Origin: Youngiibacter fragilis 232.1
GTDB lineage: Bacteria > Bacillota > Clostridia > Clostridiales > Clostridiaceae
NCBI RefSeq assembly: GCF_000495435.3
Contig: NZ_AXUN02000198.1
Coordinates: 152,901 to 216,900 of the forward strand
Direction: 5' to 3'
Length of the DNA: 64,000 bases
This document shows positions 1 through 7,467 of the stretch, piece after piece (positions within the stretch are counted from its first letter, which is position 1; every line of letters begins with the position of its first letter). The position numbers and the translations under genes were made by a program. The notes under the pieces are model-generated. The model was not told where the DNA came from. It did no database searches and worked only from the letters and a program-made list of their open reading frames with translations.

Positions 1-343
1 TTGATCCTGGTGAAAGGATGAGGAATGTGACCAGTGCGAGGAACCCTGAATTGAGTCCGTCATGGTTTGAAAGCTTCGCATAGTTGTATGCTATGGCTAT
101 TACCGCAACAAGAGCTATGATGTTGAAGGTAGCTCCGTATACCTGGAAGAGAGGTGTCCTGAAGTTCTCACCGAATATTGATATGATGAAGTTGTTTATC
201 GCAGGGCTCGGGAGCTGTGCGAGAAGGAGGAATATCGATCCTATCATTGTGAGTGGAAGTGTGAATATGATACCGTCTTTGAGTGCCCTGACTGCTTTGG
301 TGTTGACAAAGGTCATTACGCCGTTTACAATTTTTTCTCCCAT
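1..343 (-). CDS. PTS EIIC, lactose/cellobiose family (N-terminal part, cut by window edge)
   Basis: N-terminal part of a membrane sugar permease of the PTS lactose/N,N'-diacetylchitobiose/beta-glucoside class. It starts MGEKIVNGVMTFVNTKAV and is nearly the same, residue for residue, as the complete EIIC at 1603..2916. It would form the transmembrane channel that takes up a beta-glucoside while the EIIB subunit phosphorylates it. The ATG at 343 is preceded by a GGAGAG-type ribosome site. It is the third gene of a leftward EIIA-EIIB-EIIC set (786..1106, 459..770, this gene) behind a sigma-54 promoter at 1141..1157. The C-terminal three quarters lie outside the window, so substrate-contact regions cannot be judged. 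Confidence 0.9.
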   Translation of the reverse strand, partial: MGEKIVNGVMTFVNTKAVRALKDGIIFTLPLTMIGSIFLLLAQLPSPAINNFIISIFGENFRTPLFQVYGATFNIIALVAVIAIAYNYAKLSNHDGLNSGFLALVTFLILSPGS

Positions 344-458
344 TTTTTCTCTCCTTAGTATTATTATTTTATATTAGTGCAATTGGAAACATGTAAATGA
401 ATATGTATCAATATGATGATTGCGGCAGCCTTAAGGCTGTCAGATCGCGGGCTTAACG

Positions 459-770
459 CTACTTCTTTGTTGCAGCAAGCTTCTCAGCAAGTGCAAGGAC
501 CTTGACTCCGTTCATCATGCCGTAGTCTGCAGGCGGGATGACATCTACCGGTACGTTGTACTTTTCGCATTCAGCGGATACCTTCTTAAGTGCGAACCTT
601 ATCTGCGGCCCCAGAAGGATGACATCCGCACCAGGCGCTACCTTGGTAAGCTGTGACTCAGAGTAAGCTGCGATATCTGCATCGAGACCCTTTGCCTTTG
701 CAGCCTCCTGCATCTTCTTTACCAGCATGCTTGTGGACATTCCTGCCGCACAGAGTAATACTATTTTCAT
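459..770 (-). CDS. PTS EIIB, lactose/cellobiose family
   Basis: Cytoplasmic PTS phosphocarrier of 103 residues, the full family length. The N-terminal beta strand and loop KIVLLCAAGMSTSML carry the cysteine (Cys7) that receives phosphate from EIIA and passes it to the incoming sugar. A downstream LLGPQIRF segment is also typical of the family. It is about 90 percent identical by eye to the EIIB at 3046..3360, so the two cassettes arose by duplication. It lies 15 bp downstream of the EIIA gene and 115 bp upstream of EIIC, all leftward. Sugar specificity (cellobiose, lichenan fragments or chitobiose) cannot be told from EIIB alone. Confidence 0.93.
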   Translation of the reverse strand: MKIVLLCAAGMSTSMLVKKMQEAAKAKGLDADIAAYSESQLTKVAPGADVILLGPQIRFALKKVSAECEKYNVPVDVIPPADYGMMNGVKVLALAEKLAATKK

Positions 771-785
771 TTTTTTCCTCCCTTT

Positions 786-1106
786 CTATTTCTTTGCTTC
801 GATCAGGTCCTGGATTGACTTTCTCATTTCAATCAGCTGAGCGATAAGGTTCTTTTCCGAGATTGCCGTCATAAGGTGATCCTGGCTGTGTATGAAGAGT
901 GCGGAGATTTCAACCTTCTCACCGCTTGCTTCCTTGAAAAGGAACGATGTCTGTGCCTCATGTGCCTTCTCCATCGCGTCGTTCGCTTTTGTTATGCTCT
1001 CCCTAGCTTCATCAAACTTACCTTCGTTTGCAAGGCTTAATGCCTCATAGGCATGGAACCTTACATCACCGGAATCGATTATGATCTGCATTATGAGTTC
1101 TTCCAA
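786..1106 (-). CDS. PTS EIIA, lactose/cellobiose family
   Basis: EIIA phosphocarrier of 106 residues that takes phosphate from HPr and gives it to EIIB. The family motif FIHSQDHLMT is present; His73 corresponds to the phosphorylated histidine of lactose-type EIIA and Asp76 to the metal-binding aspartate. I chose the TTG start at 1106 because an AGGAGG site lies 8 bases upstream and the protein then begins MEELIMQIIIDSG; the open frame continues upstream to 1250 without a ribosome site and runs through the promoter. First gene of the leftward EIIA-EIIB-EIIC cassette, with a sigma-54 promoter about 35 bp upstream. Confidence 0.92.
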   Translation of the reverse strand: MEELIMQIIIDSGDVRFHAYEALSLANEGKFDEARESITKANDAMEKAHEAQTSFLFKEASGEKVEISALFIHSQDHLMTAISEKNLIAQLIEMRKSIQDLIEAKK

Positions 1107-1140
1107 TGCATTCGCCTCCTTTGTTCTACACTCTACATAT

Positions 1141-1157
1141 AGCAATTGCCGTGCCAA
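1141..1157 (-). promoter_or_regulatory. sigma-54 (-24/-12) promoter of the first PTS cassette
   Basis: On the minus strand this reads TTGGCACGGCAATTGCT, a full match to the sigma-54 consensus TGGCAC-N5-TTGCW, with the invariant GG and GC separated by exactly 10 bases. It points leftward toward EIIA (start at 1106), with transcription expected near 1130. A sigma-54 activator with a GAFTGA motif is encoded at 4236..6902, which makes this its obvious target. Confidence 0.9.
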
Positions 1158-1260
1158 AACACTGCAAAACACAGGGGAATATAATTGCGAATCAACCAAA
1201 CAGCCCGTACAGCGGGTTTCAAGCGGACAAGAATTTTTAAGTAAAAACATGATATTAAAC

Positions 1261-1494
1261 AGTGTTTCGCATTGTATCGATAGTCAGTTATAGTGTTTCG
1301 GTCAATTTCCCCAGTGTTTCAAAAAATGGCCATAAAACACTAAAACAAAACTCTTGAAAACATTAACATTAAGAACCAAACAGAAGGACAAGCCAAAAAC
1401 TAAGTAAAACAATTTCGTTTATGACTGAAAAAGCTGAAATTATGATTGAAATTGTGTGGATTGGAGTGATTATGACCGGAATTTCCGAAACACT
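1261..1494. promoter_or_regulatory. repeated AGTGTTTCG motifs, likely upstream activator sites
   Basis: The 497-bp gap between the EIIA start (1106) and the second cassette (1603) holds no convincing gene. It contains AGTGTTTCG at 1261 and 1292, AGTGTTTCA at 1313, AAACACT at 1335 and CGAAACACT (inverted) at 1486. They lie about 100 to 350 bp upstream of the sigma-54 promoter, the usual position of enhancer sites for LevR/ManR-type activators. The match to the activator is inferred from position and repetition; an AAACACTAT copy also lies near the activator's own start (4191..4199). Confidence 0.55.
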
Positions 1495-1529
1495 ATCCAA
1501 AATGAGGTGAGTTTATTGGTAACGAGGAA

Positions 1530-1557
1530 ATTAAAAGAAGGAAGCGTTTCCGCTTCC
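1530..1557 (-). terminator. Rho-independent terminator of second PTS cassette
   Basis: GGAAGCG (1540..1546) and CGCTTCC (1551..1557) form a 7-bp stem with a TTTC loop. On the minus strand the stem is followed by CTTCTTTTAATTT. It lies 46 bp past the EIIC stop at 1603. Confidence 0.7.
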
Positions 1558-1602
1558 CTCATGAAGTAAGTGTCTCACTTCCTTCTAAAAACCTTTATTC
1601 AG

Positions 1603-2916
1603 TTATTCTTCAGTATGGTGTAGGTGTTCCTCGTGGATTGCAGCCTCTTCCTTGGCGTCGTTGGCATCCTGCTTCTTGAAGAACGGGAAGTATACGACAA
1701 CCGACATTGCGAGTATCAGTGCCTGGACTACAGCGCCCTGCCAGCCTGTTACTATGAAGCCGGAGATGATAGGTGGTGTTGTCCATGGTGCCATGACTCC
1801 TGAGAATGGAGGCATGAAGCCTATGCTTATTGCAGTGTATGTGATAAGCGCTGCAAGCGCCGGTATTACCATGTAAGGTACCGCGATAAGCGGGTTCATT
1901 ACTATAGGAAGACCGAAGGTTACCGGCTCGTTGATGTTGAATACCCCTGGAACGAGAGCTATCTTTCCGAGAGTCTTGTTCTTTGCAGCCTTAGCTGTGA
2001 ACAGCATTGCAACGACAAGACCTATTGTTATTCCCGTACCTGTCATTATTATGTAGTTATCCCAGAACTGCTTGGTTACAATCTTGGCTCCGTTTGCTAT
2101 CGTGAGGGCCATTCCGCTGTCAAGGATAGCCTGGTTGGCTGCAGTGTTAGCAAGGAATATGCCTTCCATGACTCCATTGACTATCGTTGTTCCGTGGATA
2201 CCGAAGATCCAGAAGAACGGGGCGAGAGCTGCCAGGAACATGATTGCAGGAAGCGAGTCTGTTACGTTCTGCAGCGGGCTCTGGAGAACCTTGTATATCC
2301 ATGCCATGAAGTTCGTGTTCATGGAATTGAAGAGGATGAAAAGGAGCATAGCGCCTGTGAATATGATTCCGGCAGGAATCAGGGCTGCAAACTGTTTCGA
2401 TACGCCTTCAGGAACTCCGTCAGGCATCTTTATCGTAAGGTTCATGTCGAGAAGCTTGGAATATATTGCACCGACAACAAGTCCTATGATGATGGCGGCG
2501 ACCATTCCCTGTCCGCCTCCCCAGGCCTTGTCAATGATGTTTCCTATTGTTACTCCCGATGCTGCGTCTGTTTTGGATCCTGGAGCGAGGATAAGGAATG
2601 TGACGAGTGCCAGGAATCCAGCCATGAGACCGTCATGGTTGCAAAGCTTCGCATACTGGTATGCGATGGCTATGACTGCAACGAGCGCGATGATGTTGAA
2701 TGTTGCTCCATATACCTGGAAAAGCGGGGTCCTGAAATTCTCGCCGAATACTGATGCAAGAAAGTTGTTGATGGCGTCACTCGGAAGCTGTGCCAGGAGC
2801 AGGAAGATAGAACCAATCATGGTGAGCGGAAGAGTGAATATGATACCATCCTTCAGTGCGCGTACGGCCTTGGTATTGACGAAGGTCATTACGCTGTTTA
2901 CAATCTTTTCACCCAT
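1603..2916 (-). CDS. PTS EIIC, lactose/cellobiose family permease
   Basis: Complete 437-residue integral membrane PTS permease, the usual length for the family, with about ten hydrophobic segments. The signature GVFNINEPVTFGLPIVMNP, conserved in lactose/cellobiose EIIC proteins and involved in sugar binding, is present at roughly residues 325-345. The C-terminus is a charged His/Glu-rich tail (HEEHLHHTEE). It is the last gene of the leftward EIIB-EIIA-EIIB-EIIC cassette (3783..4094, 3376..3699, 3046..3360, this gene), followed by a terminator hairpin at 1540..1557. The 6-phospho-beta-glucosidase at 46768 could process its product; that link is inference. Confidence 0.95.
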   Translation of the reverse strand: MGEKIVNSVMTFVNTKAVRALKDGIIFTLPLTMIGSIFLLLAQLPSDAINNFLASVFGENFRTPLFQVYGATFNIIALVAVIAIAYQYAKLCNHDGLMAGFLALVTFLILAPGSKTDAASGVTIGNIIDKAWGGGQGMVAAIIIGLVVGAIYSKLLDMNLTIKMPDGVPEGVSKQFAALIPAGIIFTGAMLLFILFNSMNTNFMAWIYKVLQSPLQNVTDSLPAIMFLAALAPFFWIFGIHGTTIVNGVMEGIFLANTAANQAILDSGMALTIANGAKIVTKQFWDNYIIMTGTGITIGLVVAMLFTAKAAKNKTLGKIALVPGVFNINEPVTFGLPIVMNPLIAVPYMVIPALAALITYTAISIGFMPPFSGVMAPWTTPPIISGFIVTGWQGAVVQALILAMSVVVYFPFFKKQDANDAKEEAAIHEEHLHHTEE

Positions 2917-3045
2917 GTTATTCTCTCCTTGTCATTGAATTTTGTCGCAAGCAAAAAGCGCAGAAAAATTCAGGAAAGCCATGATGTCTTATGTATGATA
3001 CATGATGATTCCTGCAGCCTGAAAGCGGCTGCGCAATGTTCTGTA

Positions 3046-3360
3046 TTATTTTTTTGCTGCAGCAATCTTCTCGGCGAGTGCAAGTACCTTGACTCCGTTC
3101 ATCATGCCGTAGTCAGCAGGTGGGATGACGTCTACCGGTACGTTGAATTTCTCAGCTTCAGCGGTTATCTTCTTGAGGGCAAACCTTATCTGAGGCCCGA
3201 GAAGGATGACGTCAGCCGTAGGGCCGACCTTTGCAAGCTGCGATTCGGGGTATGCGGCAATTTCAGCCTCAAGCCCCTTGGCTTTTGCGGCCTCCTGCAT
3301 CTTCTTGACGAGCATGCTCGTGGACATGCCTGCTGCGCATAGAAGTACGATTTTCAACAT
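3046..3360 (-). CDS. PTS EIIB, lactose/cellobiose family
   Basis: EIIB phosphocarrier of 104 residues with the phosphocysteine loop KIVLLCAAGMSTSML (Cys8). It is near-identical to the EIIB at 459..770 and clearly different from the third EIIB at 3783..4094, so this cassette carries two EIIB types. It lies between EIIA (15 bp upstream) and EIIC (129 bp downstream). It probably pairs with the EIIC at 1603..2916, as its twin does in the neighbouring cassette. Confidence 0.93.
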   Translation of the reverse strand: MLKIVLLCAAGMSTSMLVKKMQEAAKAKGLEAEIAAYPESQLAKVGPTADVILLGPQIRFALKKITAEAEKFNVPVDVIPPADYGMMNGVKVLALAEKIAAAKK

Positions 3361-3375
3361 TTTTCCTTCCTCCCT

Positions 3376-3699
3376 TTAGTTATTTTTGGCTTCGATAAGG
3401 TCCTGGATGGACTTTCTCATCTCTATGAGCTGAGCGATGAGGTTCTTTTCCGAGATCGCTGTCATCAGGTGGTCCTGGCTGTGTACGAACAGAGCTGAAA
3501 TCTCGACCTTTTCACCGTTTGCTTCCTTGAAGAGGACTGATGTCTGTGCCTCATGTGCCTTCTCCATTGCCTCGTTGGCCCTCTTTATGCTCTCCCGTGC
3601 TTCCTCGAACTTACCTTCATTTGCAAGTGTCAGAGCCTCGTAGGCATGGTACCTTACGTCGCCGGAATCGATTATGATCTGCATTATGAGTTCTTCCAA
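3376..3699 (-). CDS. PTS EIIA, lactose/cellobiose family
   Basis: EIIA phosphocarrier of 107 residues, with the active-site motif FVHSQDHLMT. Almost the whole sequence, including the helix EELIMQIIIDSGDVR, matches the EIIA at 786..1106. I place the start at the TTG at 3699, 8 bases after AAGGAGG; a GTG at 3708 would add three residues but lies too close to the ribosome site. Second gene of the leftward cassette. Confidence 0.92.
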   Translation of the reverse strand: MEELIMQIIIDSGDVRYHAYEALTLANEGKFEEARESIKRANEAMEKAHEAQTSVLFKEANGEKVEISALFVHSQDHLMTAISEKNLIAQLIEMRKSIQDLIEAKNN

Positions 3700-3782
3700 T
3701 ACATTCACCTCCTTGTTATTTTTGAAATATCCAGTTTCAATCAGATGTCTGATATTTTCACCGTGAGAGCTGCATGTTCCAG

Positions 3783-4094
3783 CTATTCCTTGGCAGTAAG
3801 CCTTATGGCCTGTTCAAGGACCTTCGCCCCGTTCATCATTCCATAGTCCTGAGGCGTTATTACCTCGACAGGTATCTTGTACTTCTCGCATTCCGCCGCT
3901 ATCTTCTTCAGGGCGAACCTGATCTGGGGTCCTATCAGGACAACGTCAGCGGTGGGAACGTACTTCGTGAGCTGAGACTCGGGATATGCGCTCACCTTCA
4001 GTTCGATGTTTTTTGCCCTTGCCGCATCCTCCATTTTCCTTATAAGCATGCTTGTAGACATCCCGGCTGCACAGAACAATACAACTTTCAACAT
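3783..4094 (-). CDS. PTS EIIB, divergent lactose/cellobiose-type paralogue
   Basis: A third EIIB-like phosphocarrier, 103 residues, with the phosphocysteine loop KVVLFCAAGMSTSML (Cys8) and the IGPQIRFALKKIAAECEKY helix. It keeps the catalytic loop but differs at many positions from the two near-identical EIIBs in this window (for example IRKMEDAARAKNIELKV). It is the first gene of the second leftward cassette, 83 bp before EIIA, and is transcribed divergently from the sigma-54 activator gene. It might serve a different EIIC or act in signalling to the PRD regulator; both are speculation. Confidence 0.9.
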   Translation of the reverse strand: MLKVVLFCAAGMSTSMLIRKMEDAARAKNIELKVSAYPESQLTKYVPTADVVLIGPQIRFALKKIAAECEKYKIPVEVITPQDYGMMNGAKVLEQAIRLTAKE

Positions 4095-4132
4095 AAAATC
4101 TACCTCCGAACATGTTCTTTGATGATGACCGC

Positions 4133-4200
4133 TTTCAAGTGAAAACGATAAAACTCTTCAAAACAATTATACTACACTTGAAACAATATAAAACACTATG
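4133..4200. promoter_or_regulatory. divergent promoter region between PTS cassette and activator
   Basis: The 141-bp spacer between the EIIB start (4094) and the activator start (4236) contains overlapping -10-like boxes: TATAAT on the minus strand (4171..4166) and TATACT on the plus strand (4168..4173). Neither has a good -35 box. No -24/-12 sigma-54 pair is visible, unlike upstream of the first cassette. TTTCAAGTGAAA (4133..4144) is a short inverted repeat, and AAAACACTAT (4190..4199) resembles the motif repeated at 1261..1494. Confidence 0.4.
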
Positions 4201-4235
4201 TATTATGGAGAAAGATATGAATTTTTAGTGAGGTT

Positions 4236-6902
4236 ATGATGAAGAGGATAGATAAGGTATACTCAAGGCTCTGTGAATACAAGAACCAGGACGGCGTGGA
4301 TGCCAACACGCTGTCGGAAGCTTTGGGACTTACAAGGGCCAATGTAAGCTTCGACCTGAACAGGCTGTATGAGGAAGGAAGGGTGATGAAGCTCTCAGGG
4401 AGGCCTGTGAAGTTCATTGCCGGAATAAATGTCAACAGCCTGCACAAGGGTGTAACAAGCGAGCTGGACAGGCTGGGTAAGGAAAGTCCCAGCCTCAAGA
4501 CGGTTGTCGACCACGCCAAGGCAGCGATACTCTATCCTCCAAAGGGGATGCACAGCATAATCCTGGGAGATACCGGAGTCGGGAAATCCACATTCGCTTC
4601 ACTGATGTACAAGTATGCCGTGGAATCAGGGGTGAAGTCAAAGAACTCCCCGTTCATAGTCTTCAACTGCGCAGATTACGCGAATAATCCCCAGCTGCTC
4701 ACAGCACAGCTTTTCGGAGTCAGGAAGGGTGCGTTCACAGGAGCGGACCAGGATAGGGAAGGGCTGCTTGAAAAGGCTGACAACGGGATACTGTTCCTTG
4801 ATGAGGTGCACAGGCTCCCGCCTGAAGGCCAGGAGGCCCTCTTCGTGTTCCTTGACAAGGGTACCTTCAGGAGAGTCGGGGATCCGGAGGACAGGACTTC
4901 AAATGTGCTTATAATCACAGCTACCACGGAAAACCCTACATCTGCCCTACTAAAGACCTTCACCAGAAGGATACCGATGACACTGAGGATACCTTCACTA
5001 AAGGAAAGGGCGATAGATGAGAGGCTCGGACTCGTAAAGACCTTCTTCAGGGAGGAGGCGGCAAGGATAGGCCATGAGATACACGTGTCCATGAACCTGA
5101 TGAAGGCCCTTCTCATGTACGAGACAACAGGAAACGTGGGACAGCTTAAGAATGACATACAGATAGTGACAGCCAAGTCCTATGCTGAGTTCCTGACCGG
5201 GAAGAGGTCGAAGGTGGAGCTCTGGAGCGCTGACCTTCCGCTTTACATCAAGGAAAGCCTGTTCAACGAGAGGGGCTACAGGGACATTTGGAACCGGCTG
5301 TTCGAGGATGACCTGGACAGCTTCACCTTCGGGAACGGAAGCAAGGTCCAGTCACTCACGACGAAGGAAAACACGATATACGACTTCATAGAGAGGAAAA
5401 TAGGGGAGCTGAAGATCAGGGGAGTTGACGAGAAGGAGATAGATACCCTGATGGAAGGGTACATATCGGAATTTGTCAGCACCTACATCGAGAAGAACAA
5501 GGACGGCCTGACAAAGGCGAACCTTGCCAACATAGTAGGCTCGGACATCATGGAGCTAAGCGACAGGATATACTCCCATGCGATCTCGAACCTTGGGATA
5601 CAGTACAACGGGAATACCTTCGTGGCTCTGGCACTGCATCTCTTCGCCCTGCTCCAGAGGGTCAACCAGGGCTCCCAGATCGAGAATCCCCAGGTAAGGG
5701 TAATAAAGAGGAAATATCCTGAACAGTTCGCTGTAGCGCTTGAATGCCTCAACATGATAAGGATAAGTACCGGCCTTGAGATATTTGAAGATGAGGCGGC
5801 ATTCCTTGCACTGTTCTGGCTTCCGGCTGATGAAACCATCAAGGCAAAGGACAGGGTAAGGATAGTTGTGATCGCCCATGGGGGAAGCACTGCAAGCTCC
5901 ATGGTGGATGTGGCGACCAAGCTCCTTGGTGAAAGCTGGGCGCACCCTATCGATGCGGCAATAGAGGTAAGCCCTCAGGTCATCTTCGACAGGCTAAGGA
6001 AGCATGTTTCAGAGAATCCGACTACAGAGGGCTATCTCCTGATGGTTGACATGGGCAGCCCCACTAATTTCGGCATGGAGATTGAAGAGGAATTCGGGGT
6101 GCATGTCAAGACGCTTCCCCTTGTCTCGACCCTCCACGTGCTTGATGCCACTAGGAAGGCGATTTCAGGGGTAAGCCTCGATGAGATCTACAGGGACACG
6201 ATAGCGGTCACTCCGCAGAGCATGATACCGGGCCTCTACCAGAACGAGGAGCAGGCTGCAAGGTATGTGATCCTTACCGCGTGCCTTACGGGCGAAGGGA
6301 GCTCGCAGGTGATGAAGAGCTTCCTCAAGTCAAACCTCCAGTACAACAAGAGCCTTTTTGAAATCATGGCGATAAATGCCATCGACAGGGAATCTCTGGT
6401 CAGCAAGGTAAAAAGGATAAATGAAGAAAGGCCGGTAGTGAGCCTTGTCTCATCAATACCTGTGGAGATGGACATCAAGTCATATTCTCTGACCGAGGTT
6501 CTGTCCCTCAGCGCAATAAAGGAGATACAGGCTGAGATCGACCTCAAGACGCTGATTGTCAACATGGACCAGGTGCTGAAGGATGTGCTTGTGTCAATAA
6601 AGGAGGATGGTCTGAACTACAGGGTGCATGACCTCATCAAGGGCATGGAGAGGGACCTTAAGTCCGTCATACCCTCAGACATGCTGCCGGGAGTGATAAT
6701 ACACGTAGCCTGCATGGTTGACAGGCTGGTGTCGGGAGAGCCTGTCACTCCATTTGAAGGAAAGGATGAGTACATATCCGGGAACTGGGAGCGGTACGAC
6801 ATAGTTGAGAAGGCTCTCGCGGGATTTGCCGCCAAATACGGTGTGAAGGTTTCAAACGATGAGATATGCTTCGTGATGAAATTCTTTGAGAAGGATGAAT
6901 GA
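4236..6902 (+). CDS. LevR/ManR-type sigma-54 activator with PRD and EII-like domains
   Basis: Transcription activator of 888 residues that couples PTS flux to sigma-54 promoters. Order: winged-helix N-terminus (about 1-60), AAA+ ATPase with Walker A GDTGVGKS (111-118), the sigma-54-contacting GAFTGA loop (165-170) and Walker B ILFLDE (185-190), a PRD domain (about 390-500), an EIIA-mannose-like domain (motif VVIAHGGSTASSM near 550), an EIIB-like stretch and a second PRD at the C-terminus. Phosphorylation of PRD histidines by HPr and by EII proteins normally sets activity. It is divergent from the second PTS cassette and is the likely activator of the sigma-54 promoter at 1141..1157. The ATG at 4236 is followed at once by a second ATG; either could be used. 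Confidence 0.95.
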   Translation: MMKRIDKVYSRLCEYKNQDGVDANTLSEALGLTRANVSFDLNRLYEEGRVMKLSGRPVKFIAGINVNSLHKGVTSELDRLGKESPSLKTVVDHAKAAILYPPKGMHSIILGDTGVGKSTFASLMYKYAVESGVKSKNSPFIVFNCADYANNPQLLTAQLFGVRKGAFTGADQDREGLLEKADNGILFLDEVHRLPPEGQEALFVFLDKGTFRRVGDPEDRTSNVLIITATTENPTSALLKTFTRRIPMTLRIPSLKERAIDERLGLVKTFFREEAARIGHEIHVSMNLMKALLMYETTGNVGQLKNDIQIVTAKSYAEFLTGKRSKVELWSADLPLYIKESLFNERGYRDIWNRLFEDDLDSFTFGNGSKVQSLTTKENTIYDFIERKIGELKIRGVDEKEIDTLMEGYISEFVSTYIEKNKDGLTKANLANIVGSDIMELSDRIYSHAISNLGIQYNGNTFVALALHLFALLQRVNQGSQIENPQVRVIKRKYPEQFAVALECLNMIRISTGLEIFEDEAAFLALFWLPADETIKAKDRVRIVVIAHGGSTASSMVDVATKLLGESWAHPIDAAIEVSPQVIFDRLRKHVSENPTTEGYLLMVDMGSPTNFGMEIEEEFGVHVKTLPLVSTLHVLDATRKAISGVSLDEIYRDTIAVTPQSMIPGLYQNEEQAARYVILTACLTGEGSSQVMKSFLKSNLQYNKSLFEIMAINAIDRESLVSKVKRINEERPVVSLVSSIPVEMDIKSYSLTEVLSLSAIKEIQAEIDLKTLIVNMDQVLKDVLVSIKEDGLNYRVHDLIKGMERDLKSVIPSDMLPGVIIHVACMVDRLVSGEPVTPFEGKDEYISGNWERYDIVEKALAGFAAKYGVKVSNDEICFVMKFFEKDE

Positions 6903-6938
6903 ACAAGAGCCGGATGATCTGTCATCCGGCTCTTGTTC
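6901..6938. terminator. bidirectional terminator, 17-bp perfect stem
   Basis: GAACAAGAGCCGGATGA (6901..6917) and its exact complement (6922..6938) flank a TCTG loop. The hairpin overlaps the stop codons of both convergent genes (activator stop 6900-6902, minus-strand stop 6937-6939), so it serves both directions. Confidence 0.85.
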
Positions 6939-7353
6939 ACTTGAGTCCCGCCTTTTCCTTAAGCTTCTGCACGAATTCCCTGCGTACAGGCTCATCCATG
7001 GGCTCGAGCATGATCTTGACATCCTGCCCTTCCTTGAGGACGATCGTCACCTGGTCCTTGAACTGCCTGACCTGCCTCATGTTGGAGTATGCTATTGCGG
7101 GCTTCCTGAAGACGGAGGACATGACCCTCAAAGACTTCTCCTCAAGCCTGAGGTAGACACCGCCGTTCCTTGTGAATGCGGTGTAGGCCGCAAGCGCAAG
7201 TGCGAACTCGACCGCTGAAAGAGGTATCAGAAAATACCACTTGAGCGCATCACCGCTGATTGCGACAAATGCAAGCACCAGGCATGCAAGGACTGTCCAT
7301 GCTATCCCTGATATCAGATATTCCTTTTTCTTCCTTATCCGAAAATCCATCAT
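6937..7353 (-). CDS. small membrane protein with two TM segments and PH-like C-terminus
   Basis: Predicted protein of about 138 residues. A basic N-terminus (MMDFRIRKKKEY) is followed by two hydrophobic segments (about residues 13-32 and 38-58), then a soluble basic domain with alternating beta-like stretches ending in an amphipathic helix (REFVQKLKEKAGLK). This layout resembles YcxB-like or bacterial PH-domain membrane proteins, but I cannot name the family. The start at 7353 or 7350 is chosen because a GGGGGTGG tract precedes it and a promoter ends only about 10 bp upstream. It shares a terminator with the sigma-54 activator and is divergent from the ABC-F gene. Confidence 0.7.
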   Translation of the reverse strand: MMDFRIRKKKEYLISGIAWTVLACLVLAFVAISGDALKWYFLIPLSAVEFALALAAYTAFTRNGGVYLRLEEKSLRVMSSVFRKPAIAYSNMRQVRQFKDQVTIVLKEGQDVKIMLEPMDEPVRREFVQKLKEKAGLK

Positions 7354-7367
7354 CCACCCCCACGTAC

Positions 7368-7396
7368 AGTATACCAATCCCAAATGAGAGGTGCAA
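7368..7396 (-). promoter_or_regulatory. sigma-A type promoter for the PH-like membrane protein
   Basis: Minus strand TTGCAC (7396..7391), 17-bp spacer, TATACT (7373..7368). Transcription would start near 7361, leaving a leader of only about 10 nt before the proposed ATG. Confidence 0.6.
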
Positions 7397-7467
7397 TGGA
7401 GGTGGATTCGTAGTAGAATGTACTGTATTGGAAAAATCAACGGTAGAAAATTAAGGGGAGCTTAAGA

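Noticed and set aside
1081..1293. Small plus-strand frame in the PTS spacer
   Set aside because: It overlaps the EIIA start and the sigma-54 promoter and has no family resemblance.
2072..2938. 288-residue plus-strand frame opposite the EIIC gene
   Set aside because: Shadow of a hydrophobic membrane protein gene; EIIC on the minus strand is unambiguous.
4095..4235. A sigma-54 promoter for the second PTS cassette
   Set aside because: No GG-N10-GC pair in leftward orientation was found in this spacer.
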